Shown piece after piece: positions 51,131 to 60,600 of a stretch of 64,000 nt of DNA. The notes beneath the pieces were generated by a model. The model was not told where the DNA came from. It saw only the letters and a list, made by a program, of their open reading frames with translations, and did not search any database. The position numbers and the translations under genes were made by a program. This DNA comes from an uncultured Alphaproteobacteria bacterium. Its GTDB lineage: Bacteria; Pseudomonadota; Alphaproteobacteria; Paracaedibacterales; CAIULA01. Positions within the stretch are counted from its first letter, which is position 1. Each line of letters opens with the position of its first letter. The stretch is from contig CAIULA010000028.1 in NCBI GenBank assembly GCA_903899945.1, positions 1-64,000 on the forward strand, written 5' to 3'.

Positions 51131-52405
51131 ATGTCTCATAAAATTAGAATCGTCGGGGGCAATCCCCTTAAGGGAAAAATTCAAATCCGTGGCGCAAAAA
51201 ATGCTGCTTTGCCGCTGATGACCGCATCTCTTTTAACCGACAAAGGATTAACTTTAACTAATGTTCCTCAGTTAACTGACATTCATACAATGGCTGAGCT
51301 TTTGGCTCAACATGGCGTTCAAATCAACCATAAACCGGATAGTTATTCATACGAACTTAAAGCAACGGATATTACCAATACAACAGCCCCTTACGATTTA
51401 GTTAGCAAGATGCGTGCCTCTATCCTTGTCCTTGGGCCTCTTTTAGCAAGGTGCAGAGAAGCTAAGGTATCTCTTCCAGGTGGGTGTGCGATTGGAACAC
51501 GTCCCGTCGACATTCACTTGAATGGCCTAAGACAATTAGGAGCGCAGATTGAACTAACTGAAGGGTATATTCACGCTTCAGCTCCTAAAGGGCTGACAGG
51601 TGCTCAGATTTCCATGCCGATTGTCAGTGTAACGGCCACTGAAAATCTTATGATGGCGGCAAGCCTTGCCAAGGGTGAAACAAAACTCATTAATGCTGCC
51701 AGAGAACCAGAAATTATTGATCTTGCTAATTGTCTAAATGCAATGGGTGCTAAAATTACAGGGGCTGGAACAGACACAATTATCATTGAAGGCGTTGATC
51801 AGTTACAAAACGCTGCTTACAATGTCTTACCGGATCGCATCGAAACCGGTACCTATGCCATGGCTGCTATTATTACTCAAGGTGAGCTTGAATTAACTCA
51901 TACCTCTCTTTCCTTAATTCCAAGTATCGCCTCCATTCTGCAACAAGCAGGGGCTGATCTTAAAGAAACAGAGAATGGCATATACGTTAAATCGCCTTTG
52001 ACACCATTGTTGGGCGTTGATGTTATGACCGAACCTTTTCCTGGATTTGCAACAGACCTTCAGGCCCAGATAATGGCAGTTATGACAATTTGCCAAGGTG
52101 CATCCATGATTACTGAAACAATTTTCGAAAATCGCTTTATGCATGTTCCTGAGTTATGCCGTATGGGAGCGAACATCACGGTTCATCACTCCTCAGCTTT
52201 GGTACGCGGCGTTAAATACTTAAGTGGTGCTCAGGTGATGGCAACGGATCTAAGAGCTTCGGTTTGTCTGGTTTTGGCTGGACTTGCTGCATCTGGTGAA
52301 ACCACTTTAAGCCGTATTTATCATCTTGATCGTGGCTATGAACGATTAGAAGAGAAATTCAGAAATTGTGGTGCTATCATTGAAAGGATACCAAGCACTG
52401 CATAA
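51131..52405 (+). CDS. murA: UDP-N-acetylglucosamine 1-carboxyvinyltransferase
   Basis: MurA transfers enolpyruvate from PEP to UDP-GlcNAc, the first committed step of peptidoglycan synthesis and the fosfomycin target. The 424-residue protein has [10 protein letters not shown] with Lys23, and the active-site loop [16 protein letters not shown] with Cys119, so it should be fosfomycin sensitive in principle. [16 protein letters not shown] and the repeated inside-out alpha/beta pattern complete the fold. Its presence implies cell-wall synthesis. An IS110 element sits 6 bases after its stop codon, separating it from its usual partner, the DUF2948 gene. Confidence 0.96.
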   Translation: MSHKIRIVGGNPLKGKIQIRGAKNAALPLMTASLLTDKGLTLTNVPQLTDIHTMAELLAQHGVQINHKPDSYSYELKATDITNTTAPYDLVSKMRASILVLGPLLARCREAKVSLPGGCAIGTRPVDIHLNGLRQLGAQIELTEGYIHASAPKGLTGAQISMPIVSVTATENLMMAASLAKGETKLINAAREPEIIDLANCLNAMGAKITGAGTDTIIIEGVDQLQNAAYNVLPDRIETGTYAMAAIITQGELELTHTSLSLIPSIASILQQAGADLKETENGIYVKSPLTPLLGVDVMTEPFPGFATDLQAQIMAVMTICQGASMITETIFENRFMHVPELCRMGANITVHHSSALVRGVKYLSGAQVMATDLRASVCLVLAGLAASGETTLSRIYHLDRGYERLEEKFRNCGAIIERIPSTA

Positions 52406-52411
52406 AGGAGA

Positions 52412-52679
52412 CGGTATGAATGGATTGTTCGGTTGACACTTTTGGATCAAAGTATGAGCCAAGAGTAAATAGGTGGCAGGTTGAATTTTGTTTTGAGGCC
52501 TTTTTGTTTTTGGTAACAAGAGCAGAAAGATCAGACCTCGTCAAGGAGACTATTCGCCCCTGTCACCGAACGGCCGTCATGAGGCTCTTTAAAGAAATGA
52601 AGATGATCTCGAATAGGAGTATGGAACAGCCGAATAAATTTTACTCTCAGAACCATTCTTTTGAGAAGAGGAAATTAAG
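52412..52679 (+). ncRNA. Likely bridge-RNA-encoding left end of the IS110 element
   Basis: IS110 recombinases use a guide (bridge) RNA encoded in the long non-coding end, which in this subgroup lies upstream of the transposase gene. The region has the right size and position. A TTGACA at 52432-52437 could contribute promoter function. I could not fold it by eye, and the target and donor loops are not assigned. An 87-codon frame across it looks incidental. Confidence 0.45.
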
Positions 52680-53711
52680 ATGAAATATATTGGAATTGAT
52701 TTACATACCAATAGCTTTACAGCTTGTTATTTGGAAGAAGGGAAGCCGGAAAGGATTGAAACGTTTCGCTTACAAGAACCTGGTTTAGAAAGGTTTATAG
52801 AAACCCTTGCGGAAGAAGATGAAGTTGCATTGGAAGCGACAGGAAATAGTTGCTTTTTTCGAGATCAGATCTTGCCGTATGTTTCTCGTGTTGTTGTCAT
52901 TGCCCCTTGGCAGTTTGAAGTAATTCGGCGCTCTGTGAAGAAAACAGATAAACACGATGCTCGTGCTATTGCTTTTTTTCTTAGTAAAGACATGTTGCCA
53001 GAATCCCGAATCAGAAAAACAGAACACACTCAACTGGCTTCTCTTATTCAGACACGTGATCAATTAGTCAGGCTTCGCGTTTCTTTGATTAACAAAGTCC
53101 ACGGTCTTTTTACGCGCCATGGTTTTAAAGTCAAGAAAGAAAAACTGACAACGAAAAAGGGATTTGCGAGCTCTATCAAAACTCTTGCTTGGGATTCTTT
53201 AGAGAAGGTGGAAATAGACGTTATTACAGAGCAACTAGAATCGCTCAAAAACAGTCTTCGTAAGCTTGAAAAGGAAATTACTTCGTTTGGAGAAACTCTT
53301 CCAGGATTTAAAAACCTCATGAGTATTAAAGGAATTGGGCCTCTTTCAGCTGCTATCTTGATCTCTACGATTGGGGATATTTCTGACTTTGAAAAAACAG
53401 GGAATTTAGCATCTTATCTTGGAATTGTTCCTCGCGTTTCTCAATCAAATGACCAGCATCTAGTTGGGCGCATTACAAAGAGAGGATCTAAAATAGCAAG
53501 GAAAACCCTTGTACAATGTACTCTCATTGCCAAACGATACAGTCCTTATTTGCATGGGTTTTATGAAAGCGTCAAGGCCAGAAGAGGAAGCGGAAAAGCT
53601 ATTATTGCAACAGCTAGAAAGTTCCTTAATACCATCTTCTACACCCTCAAAAATAACTGGGTCTTTGAAGACTTTACAAAATTTAAATTTAATACTTGCA
53701 ATCAATCATAG
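52680..53711 (+). CDS. IS110-family transposase (DEDD recombinase)
   Basis: The 343-residue protein has the N-terminal RuvC-like DEDD domain: GIDLHTNSFTACYL with the first Asp, ALEATGNS with the Glu, and KKTDKHDARAIAFFL with the two last Asp residues. The C-terminal Transposase_20 helix-hairpin-helix domain is LMSIKGIGPLSAAILISTIG. The conserved Ser should lie in the SQSNDQ/GRITKRGSK region. The gene is full length and undamaged, so the element may be active. Its stop codon merges with the ribosome site of the DUF2948 gene. Confidence 0.93.
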   Translation: MKYIGIDLHTNSFTACYLEEGKPERIETFRLQEPGLERFIETLAEEDEVALEATGNSCFFRDQILPYVSRVVVIAPWQFEVIRRSVKKTDKHDARAIAFFLSKDMLPESRIRKTEHTQLASLIQTRDQLVRLRVSLINKVHGLFTRHGFKVKKEKLTTKKGFASSIKTLAWDSLEKVEIDVITEQLESLKNSLRKLEKEITSFGETLPGFKNLMSIKGIGPLSAAILISTIGDISDFEKTGNLASYLGIVPRVSQSNDQHLVGRITKRGSKIARKTLVQCTLIAKRYSPYLHGFYESVKARRGSGKAIIATARKFLNTIFYTLKNNWVFEDFTKFKFNTCNQS

Positions 53712-53721
53712 GAGATTCATA

Positions 53722-54207
53722 ATGGCTGAGCTTAATTTTCCCCCTCTTCGTTTACTCGCAAAAGATAAAGAAGAAATTCATATCTTATCAGCTCATCTCC
53801 AAGATGGCCTTCTTCCTTTGACCTCTATTCATTTTGACAAAGACACCAAAATATTTACATGCTTGCTAAACCGTTTCTGCTGGGAACACCTCAATACTCA
53901 CCCAAACGAAGAGCTGTATTACCGAGTCCATTCAGGGTTTTCTGTTGCTAATGTACAAAATGTTCATAGGCGAAACTTTGATCACAGGCGTAATGAACGC
54001 GTTTTAAATTTGTTAATGATTACAGTTGATGAACCCAAAGAAAAGTATCAAACTATTCATCTATTATTTTCAGGTGACAGGGAAATTCGCCTGGAAGTTG
54101 AATCGATTCATTGTCAATTAGGTGATGTTGATAACCCCTGGCACACTAGTAAAAGACCCATGCATCTTTATGAACATTTGGAAGAGCTAGAGAAAAAAAG
54201 AGCTTAA
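53722..54207 (+). CDS. DUF2948 family protein
   Basis: The 161-residue protein starts MAELNFPPLRLLAKDKEEIH and matches the DUF2948 family of alphaproteobacteria, with ILSAHLQDGLLPLTSIHFDK, FTCLLNRFCWE and IRLEVESIHCQLGDVDNPW. Its function is unknown. In many alphaproteobacteria the gene lies between murA and hisD; here an IS110 element separates it from murA and hisD is absent. ATG 53722 is chosen because AGGAG lies 7 bases upstream; a longer in-frame reading into the IS is artefactual. Confidence 0.85.
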   Translation: MAELNFPPLRLLAKDKEEIHILSAHLQDGLLPLTSIHFDKDTKIFTCLLNRFCWEHLNTHPNEELYYRVHSGFSVANVQNVHRRNFDHRRNERVLNLLMITVDEPKEKYQTIHLLFSGDREIRLEVESIHCQLGDVDNPWHTSKRPMHLYEHLEELEKKRA

Positions 54208-54245
54208 ATTCTAGCGTCCTAGTTTAAATTTTATATACAGATCGT

Positions 54246-54360
54246 TATACCCAAGGTGTTTCAAAAAGCCGGGCAGGCGTTTGAGGGTCAAGGAACGGAG
54301 TGATGAGTACCGCAGACTCCGAAAAACAATGAACCCGGAATTTGAAACACGAGGGGTATA
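54246..54360. repeat. 115-bp palindromic repeat element
   Basis: The ends are imperfect inverted repeats of about 29 bp: TATACCCAAGGTGTTTCAAA at 54246 against the complement of TTTGAAACACGAGGGGTATA ending at 54360, with CCGGG segments further in. The centre is GC-richer than the surroundings. Size and symmetry fit a miniature inverted-repeat or Rickettsiales-type palindromic element. No coding capacity. Other copies were not found in the window by eye. Confidence 0.55.
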
Positions 54361-54386
54361 GATTTCTAGCATAACTATTATTCGTC

Positions 54387-54409
54387 ATACTCGGACTTGA
54401 TCCGAGTAT
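54387..54409. repeat. Short REP-like palindrome
   Basis: ATACTCGGA-CTTGA-TCCGAGTAT is a perfect 9-bp inverted repeat with a 5-base loop, preceded by TTCGTC. It is a variant of the dispersed CGTCAT-x-CGGACTTGATCCG-x repeat known from many alphaproteobacterial genomes. It lies in the spacer between the DUF2948 and higB genes and could also act as a weak transcription stop. Confidence 0.6.
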
Positions 54410-54568
54410 AAGGTTATTGCTTGTCTCTTCTTAAAAAATAATCTTTACACACATCTATATAATATATATATTTTTATCAGTTTCAAAATCGTTTGATATG
54501 CAAATTAGTTTTCTCGTCTTTAAGCAAGAAACCTTTTATAGAAGAAACAAATTTTTTTGTGAGGGAAA

Positions 54569-54850
54569 ATGAAAATTATTAATAAACCGATATTATCGGA
54601 TTTTTCAAAAAAACATCCAAAACTAGAAAGTTTTTTAGAAGCTTGGCTTCGCAAAGTTAGAAACGAAATCTGGGAGAGTCCTGAAGATGTTCTTAAAACC
54701 TTTCCGAATGCCAAACCGCAGTTTTTTAATCGGGTCTGCTTTGTTATTGAGCCTGGGCACTGTTATTTAGTTATGGCTATCCATTATTCAGCTCAGGCAG
54801 CTTCTATTAAGTGGATTGGATCATTTTATCAATATCCAAATTTGTCATGA
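54569..54850 (+). CDS. higB: HigB-type toxin (mRNA interferase)
   Basis: The 93-residue protein matches the HigB_toxin family: FSKKHPKLESFLEAWLRKVR, EIWESPEDVLKTFPNAK, NRVCFVIEPGHCYLVMAIHY and IKWIGSFYQYP, the last equal to the family's 'FVGTHAEYD' end. HigB toxins are ribosome-associated or free RNases of RelE fold. It is slightly shorter than most HigB proteins because it stops right after the last strand. GAGGG precedes the ATG. The toxin precedes the antitoxin, the typical hig order. Confidence 0.85.
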   Translation: MKIINKPILSDFSKKHPKLESFLEAWLRKVRNEIWESPEDVLKTFPNAKPQFFNRVCFVIEPGHCYLVMAIHYSAQAASIKWIGSFYQYPNLS

Positions 54851-54875
54851 TGTATGCTTAGAGGAGAAAATCTTT

Positions 54876-55304
54876 ATGTGTGTTAATCCTATTCGCAATG
54901 AGGAAGATTATTTAGCCGCTATTTATCAAATTGATTCGCTTTGGCATGCTGAGAAAGGTACCTACGAGCACAATCAACTTGAAGTGCTTATTGCCTTAAT
55001 TGATTTCTATGAGCAAAATCTTTCTCCTGCTAAATTTCCTGACCCAATTGAGGCCCTTAAATTCTATAAAAATCAATTCGATATTGATGACAGAGAATTT
55101 AATGAAATTTTTGGATCTGAAAAAGAAACTGTAAAGATTTTGAATAAAAAAACCCCACTAACGTTATCAATGATTTGGAAACTTAGCCAAGTCTTAAAAA
55201 TTCCTGCCGATTCTTTAATCAAACCTTACGATCTTTCTTCTAATAATCCAGACCTTAATCAATCAGTCATTCATAATAATTCGGAGATAAATAATGCAGA
55301 TTAA
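54876..55304 (+). CDS. higA: HigA-type antitoxin, first copy
   Basis: The product starts MCVNPIRNEEDYLAAIYQID, the standard HigA opening, and has an LEVLIALIDFYEQ helix. A helix-turn-helix follows with DPIEALKFYKNQF, then ILNKKTPLTLSMIWKLSQVL and IPADSLIKPY. It should neutralise HigB and repress the operon. ATG 54876 is taken because GAGGAG lies 9 bases upstream; an earlier in-frame ATG overlaps higB without a ribosome site. It overlaps the second antitoxin gene by 11 bases. Confidence 0.87.
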   Translation: MCVNPIRNEEDYLAAIYQIDSLWHAEKGTYEHNQLEVLIALIDFYEQNLSPAKFPDPIEALKFYKNQFDIDDREFNEIFGSEKETVKILNKKTPLTLSMIWKLSQVLKIPADSLIKPYDLSSNNPDLNQSVIHNNSEINNAD

Positions 55305-55767
55305 ACCCCTTCGAAATCATCAAGACTTTATTGAAACAGTTAGCACAGTCAGCCAACTCATAGATAATAGCTGGCCAAAAATTTTAACGCTCAACGAAAA
55401 TTCAGAACAATACCGGCAATTTGAAGTTCTATTAACCTTGATAGAAATTTATGAAAGAGAAAATTGCTTATCAGAATTTTCTGATCCGGTAGAAGCCATT
55501 CAATTTTATATGGAAAAAAATGATTTAACAGTTACCGAGCTATCGAATCTAATTTCAGAAGATTTCTTTAAAATGACTGACATATTAAATCGAGACAAGC
55601 CTATGACTTTAACAATCGTTTGGAAACTTTGTACCCTTTGGAAAATCCCAGCAAATCTGCTCTTAAAGCCATATAAAACCAATGCTTGCTCAAAACTTTC
55701 AGAAAATGAACCAGAGTACCCTAACCATTTTATAGAGCTTGACGGACCTCATGCATACTTTCCATAA
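55294..55767 (+). CDS. HigA-type antitoxin paralogue, second copy
   Basis: This 157-residue protein parallels the first antitoxin: MQIKPLRNHQDFIETVSTVS, then FEVLLTLIEIYERE, SDPVEAIQFYMEKNDLTVTE, ILNRDKPMTLTIVWKLCTLW and IPANLLLKPY. The N-terminal linker is longer and the HTH more diverged, so it is an old tandem duplicate rather than a recent copy. It starts 11 bases inside the first antitoxin gene with GGAGA as ribosome site. Its end overlaps the convergent rpoH gene by 38 bases. Confidence 0.78.
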   Translation: MQIKPLRNHQDFIETVSTVSQLIDNSWPKILTLNENSEQYRQFEVLLTLIEIYERENCLSEFSDPVEAIQFYMEKNDLTVTELSNLISEDFFKMTDILNRDKPMTLTIVWKLCTLWKIPANLLLKPYKTNACSKLSENEPEYPNHFIELDGPHAYFP

Positions 55768-56614
55768 AATAATAACGCATTTTCCTAAGGGCTCTTGCTT
55801 CTATTTGGCGAACACGCTCTTTTGTGATAGAAAGTTCTTTTCCTAGATTCTCAAGGGTTTGCGCGGGATCAGAAAGACGTCTTTGAGTGATAATAAATTG
55901 CTCTCTTGGAGCAAGGCAAAGCATGGCTCCTTCTATCCAATTATGCCTACTTTGTTCCGCATGTTCTTGAAAGCTAGTCTCTTCAGGGTTTAAGCGAGTA
56001 TCTAAAATAAGATCTTGCCAATCATTATCTGCATTTTCACTAATCGGATTGCTTAAGGAAAGGTCATGGCTTGCAAGCCTAGCCTCCATTTGTTCTACTT
56101 CTTGAATACTTATGTCAAGATACTGAGCAATCATTTTCTGATCTTCAGGGGACATCATTTCAGTTGAAATAGAAATAAGTTTACTGCGCAGGCGATTAAG
56201 ATTAAAAAATAGATTTTTCTGAACCGTAGTCGAGCCAGTCCTTACGATAGACCAATTCCTAAGAACAAAGTCCTGAATGTGAGCGCGAATCCACCATTTC
56301 GCATAAGTTGAAAACCGAACGCCTCTCTCGGGATCAAATCGATTAGCCGCTTGTAAAAGACCCAAATTACCCTCTTGTATCAAATCAGAAAGGGCAAGTC
56401 CGTAGCCTTTATATTTCACAGCCAAGCTGATAACAAGGCGCGTATAGGATTCAATAAGTTCGTGAAGAGCCTTCTCATCTTTATTCTCGTGCCATGCTTT
56501 TGCTAAATCCAATTCGGCTTCGCGCTCTAAAATGGGTTTTTTCATGACTTCTCGAACAAATGCTAAATCAGCTTGATGTGAAAGTGAATTGAGATATTCC
56601 ATTAAATTCCCCAT
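55730..56614 (-). CDS. rpoH: RNA polymerase sigma-32 (heat shock) factor
   Basis: RpoH directs transcription of heat-shock genes. The 294-residue protein has region 1.2-2 (LAKAWHENKDEKALHELIES, then LSDLIQEGNLGLLQAANRFD and RFSTYAKWWIRAHIQDFVLR). The sigma-32-specific 'RpoH box' area follows (VQKNLFFNLNRLRSKL). Region 4 has LENLGKELSITKERVRQIEA. The Gln-Lys-x-Leu-Phe-Phe-Asn motif separates it from RpoD. Its 3' end overlaps the second antitoxin gene, so antisense effects between heat-shock sigma and the toxin module are conceivable. Confidence 0.94.
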   Translation of the reverse strand: MGNLMEYLNSLSHQADLAFVREVMKKPILEREAELDLAKAWHENKDEKALHELIESYTRLVISLAVKYKGYGLALSDLIQEGNLGLLQAANRFDPERGVRFSTYAKWWIRAHIQDFVLRNWSIVRTGSTTVQKNLFFNLNRLRSKLISISTEMMSPEDQKMIAQYLDISIQEVEQMEARLASHDLSLSNPISENADNDWQDLILDTRLNPEETSFQEHAEQSRHNWIEGAMLCLAPREQFIITQRRLSDPAQTLENLGKELSITKERVRQIEARALRKMRYYFMESMHEVRQAL

Positions 56615-56825
56615 TTAGTATGATCTTTATAGGATCAGTATAGGGATCTAAAATTAAGATTTTGTTAACGATATCCGTCATTTATCTAATATTTAATTAG
56701 AGTTTATTTGTTTGTTTCTTTTTTTACTTTTCTAGCCTGACAACAGGCTTCCTTCTCTCACATGAGTGAATGATTTTTATTTCTTATAATTTTTAAGGAT
56801 TTATTAATTCAGAATTAGAACATAT

Positions 56826-57686
56826 TTACAAAACATCTCTCAAACTCTGCTGAGCACTGCCGCGTTTAAGGGGTTGTTGTTGATTGGGGGCAGGGCGCCA
56901 TCCAGTCATATAGACAAGATCAAAGGTTACTTGGATGCCGCCTTCTGGATGGGGAAATTTCTGTTGATAAAGGGTTTCTGCATCCTTTAAAAACCCTTTG
57001 GAAAGGGGTGGATGAGATCTATTCATCAATATGCTTGTATTACCCGTTATTTTGAGATCCTGCAGTAGTTTTGTAATTGATGGATACCTGACAACAACAC
57101 GGTCCATGTCCGTAACTGGGAGGGCAAAACCAGCACGCCCTAAAAGGTACCCGGCATCCTTTGTTGCAATCAACGGCATAAACCGATTGCTGATACCTTT
57201 ATAGCGCTCAATTTCGATTTGCTGAAATACTGACCTTAGTTCATAAAGGCTATCCCCACCAATAAAAGCTGCCATAAAAAGACCATCCGGTTTTAAGCTG
57301 TTCAAATATTGTGTTAGGGCTCCAGGAATGTCATTTACGGAATTCAAACTCAAAAAACTAATAATAAGATCAAGGCTGTTTTTCGAAACCGGAAAGAATT
57401 CTTCGTCAGCAATTACACAAGAGATAGATTTATTTTGTGAAAGAAGGCAACCAAGATCAGAAAGAATGAAAAATTTTGAAGTTTTAACCAGATCTCTCGC
57501 TAAATGGCCGCCGTCATTTCCTATTTGAAAGCAGATATCAAAATCTCTTTTAAAAGTGTTCAAACGGTCAAGCAATCGTTCAGACACCTCTTTGCATAAG
57601 AAAGGAAACGCCTCAGAATCTACATCAAGTTTCCGGCGGCGTTTCCTTAAAAGGCTACGATCAAAGAGGGCTAGGATTGGTTGCAT
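56826..57686 (-). CDS. SAM-dependent methyltransferase, BioC/NDUFAF5-like
   Basis: The 286-residue protein begins LFDRSLLRKRRRKLD and continues with FQIGNDGGHLARDL, a degenerate version of the SAM-binding motif. ADEEFFPVSKNSLDLIISFLSLNSVNDIPGAL follows and then LKPDGLFMAAFIGGDSLYELR. These match the BioC/NDUFAF5 group. In alphaproteobacteria and mitochondria the NDUFAF5 relatives act on complex I subunit NDUFS7, whereas BioC starts biotin synthesis; the sequence alone does not decide. It overlaps the RND pump gene by 26 bases on the same strand and is co-translated with it. Confidence 0.82.
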   Translation of the reverse strand: MQPILALFDRSLLRKRRRKLDVDSEAFPFLCKEVSERLLDRLNTFKRDFDICFQIGNDGGHLARDLVKTSKFFILSDLGCLLSQNKSISCVIADEEFFPVSKNSLDLIISFLSLNSVNDIPGALTQYLNSLKPDGLFMAAFIGGDSLYELRSVFQQIEIERYKGISNRFMPLIATKDAGYLLGRAGFALPVTDMDRVVVRYPSITKLLQDLKITGNTSILMNRSHPPLSKGFLKDAETLYQQKFPHPEGGIQVTFDLVYMTGWRPAPNQQQPLKRGSAQQSLRDVL

Positions 57687-60600
57687 CCAGTGAAATTGAC
57701 TTCTCTAACGACAAAAGACTTTTACGTTTTTTAGCAGATAGATAGGTATAGAACACAGGAATTACAAAAAGAGTGAAAATTGTTCCGATACTCATACCTC
57801 CAACGATAACCCAACCCAATTGACGACGACTTTCCGAACCAGCGCCGCTTGAAAATGCAAGAGGCAAGGCTCCTAAAACCATGGCAAAAGTTGTCATCAA
57901 AATAGGACGTAAGCGAAGTTTTGAAGCTTCTATAATGGCCGTAAAAAGTTCTTTCCCTTCGTTTCTCAGTTTATTGGAAAAGTCGACCATTAAAATACCA
58001 TGCTTCGTAATCAACCCGATCAAGGTAATCAAACCAATGTTCGAATAAAGATTAAGGCTTCCCCCATCAATAATACCCAGCGTCAAAACGGCACCCGCTA
58101 ATGACAAAGGAACGCTTAGCAAAATAATAAATGGGTCACGCCAGCTTTCGAACTGTGCTGCCATAACCAAATAAATAAAACATATTGATAGACCAAAGAT
58201 AAGCAGCATTGTTTTATTTTCCGATAAGTACCGTTTGGTATCACCAATATAGTCCAAGCGCGCATCTGATGGGATTGCCTCTTGAGCAATCTCTGTAACT
58301 TTGGCAATGGCTTCTCCAAGGCTAAATCCTGGTTTTAAGAAAGCATTCATGGTCACAGCACGCATACGATTGTGGTGATGAACTTCAACAGGGCCGGCGC
58401 GTGAATGCACTTTGACAAGCTCTGAAAGAGGTACAAGAGTGCCTTCCTTATCGCCTGCTTTCACAAACAAGTTGGTAATATCATCAGGCGAACGACGGGC
58501 ACTGTTTTCAACCTCTACTTTGACATCATATAGCTTGTTTTCTTTTTTAAAGGAATTTGCTCTTCGACCTCTGATAAGAGCATCAATTGTTTCCGCAATT
58601 GTTGCCGGTTCAATATTAAGAGATGAGACTTTGTCACGAATAATGGTAACGGTAAAATCTTCGGTATCCCCATGAATTTCTGATGTTACCCCCATAATCA
58701 TACCGGATGCATACAGATTAGAGGTTAGGTTTTGGGTAATATCCTTAAGTTCTCGGTAAGTTTTGTTTCCACGGACAACGAATTGAACCGCGCGATTATC
58801 GTCACCACTAATACCCGTTGAACCACTACTCACCTTAGCTTCTACACCTGTAATTTCTTCAGCCTTTTTCCTAATTTCATTGGAAATTTCCTCAGTAGAG
58901 CGCTTGCGGTCATTTTTAAGTTGAAGAGATACATCAAATGTTGGGTTAATAATCTGAGTAACACGGCGATCAATTTCTGGAATGGATCCTAAGATATTAT
59001 CAATCATTTCAACGTATCTTTCGGTATACTCAAGCGTTGCCGTCTGTGGAGATTGACCTTCAATCGTAATCGTGCCTTGATCTTCACGAGGCGTGAATTC
59101 AGATGGTAAATTTCGATAGATTATATAACCAAACAATGAGAATGCGATAGCAATTCCGACGACATGAAGGCGGTAATTCAAAATCTGACGCAGCTTTTGT
59201 TCATACTTTTCTTCAGTTTTATCAAGCCAAATACCGTTTGAAAAATTTTTCACAAGCTTTGACCCAATAATGAGTCCTCTAAAACCAAATTTAAAAACAG
59301 ATCCCTTAAAGGTTTGTCCGTTTTCTTTAAGTATGTCTAATTTTGACTGGTATTTTCCTTTTAAGTTGAGAACTTTGGTTTCAAGCTTGCTTAGTTTGTC
59401 ATTGTCTTCTTTTTTATGAGAATGATTTAAGACAAGCAAACGGGCACACATCATAGGCGAAAGTGTCAAAGCTGCAAACCCAGATACAATAACAGCGCCT
59501 GCAAGCGTGATTGAGAACTCAGTCAAAAGCTTTCCGGTCATTCCCTGCGCCAGCGAGACGGGGGTATAAACCGCTGCTAACGTCAAAGTCATGGCAATGA
59601 CTGCGAAGCTGATCTCATTCACGCCCTTAATCGATGCTTCAAGCGCAGAGTATCCTTCTTCCATGTAGCGATAAATGTTTTCCAAAATAACAATTGCATC
59701 ATCGACCACAAGACCGATTGCAAGAACCATAGCCATCAAAGTGAACATGTTGATGCTAAAATTTAAAAGATACATTATAAACAAAGCACCGATTAACGAT
59801 ACAGGAATCGTGACTAAAGGAATTAGCGACGCCCTCGCCGAACGAAGGAATAAAAAGACCACCAAAATTACAAGAACTGTGGCCTCAAGAATGGTTTTAT
59901 AAACTTCAGAAATAGATCGTTCAATAAAAATCGTTTTATCGCTTCCAATATGCATTATAATTTCAGGCGGAAGATGCTTTTGGATTTTTTCCATTTCTTC
60001 CTTAACATTTCTAGCAACCTCAACCGGATTCGAAGTGGATTGCTTGATAACACCGATGCTGATTCCTGCTTTTCCGTTATAGCGTGTTCTTGTTTTTTTA
60101 TCGTTAGATGTAATTTCAGCCCGCCCAATATCTCTCAGACGAACAAGGTGCTTATTCTTTGTTGCTACAACCAGATTTTCAAATTCTTCAGGCTTTTCTA
60201 GGTTAGCAACTGTTGTGACCAAATATTCACGATTCTGGCTGATAAGCTTTCCTGCTGGCTTTTCTATGCTTTGACGTTTAATCGCTGTGATAACCTCGGA
60301 CACCGTAATGCCATAAGCTGCAAGACGAATAGGGTTAAGGTACAAATTCATTTCATATTGTCCCGCACCCAGCACATCAACTCGGGCTACACCAGCCACC
60401 GATTCCAAATCTTTTTCAATTTCACGTTGAGCAAAATCGTGTAATTCACTCGGAGGAATGGTCTCGCTAGTTAATGCAATGGTAATAATCGGCCGTTCTT
60501 CTGCACGGGATTTAACCAAAACAGGTTCCGTTGCTTCTTCAGGAATTTTATTTTTCGACTTTGCTAGGCGGTCTCGAATGTCGTTCGTCGCATTATCAAC

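Larger units (their letters stand above)
52412..53715 (+). mobile_element. IS110-family insertion sequence
   Basis: The hexamer AGGAGA is present on both sides (52406-52411 and 53710-53715). Deleting the element with one copy would restore a normal ribosome site before the DUF2948 ATG, so I infer insertion into that Shine-Dalgarno sequence. The element has no terminal inverted repeats that I can see, as expected for IS110. A 268-bp non-coding left end precedes the transposase and almost nothing follows it, which fits the IS110 rather than the IS1111 subgroup. The exact ends are approximate by a few bases. Confidence 0.75.

Noticed and set aside
52420-52683. 87-codon reading frame before the IS110 transposase
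   Set aside because: It lies in the non-coding left end of the IS, overlaps the transposase start, has no ribosome site and no recognisable protein pattern.
56734-56749. Terminator hairpin AGCCTG-ACAA-CAGGCT downstream of the methyltransferase gene
   Set aside because: On the minus strand the hairpin is followed by A-rich, not T-rich, sequence, so it does not fit a Rho-independent terminator for that gene.
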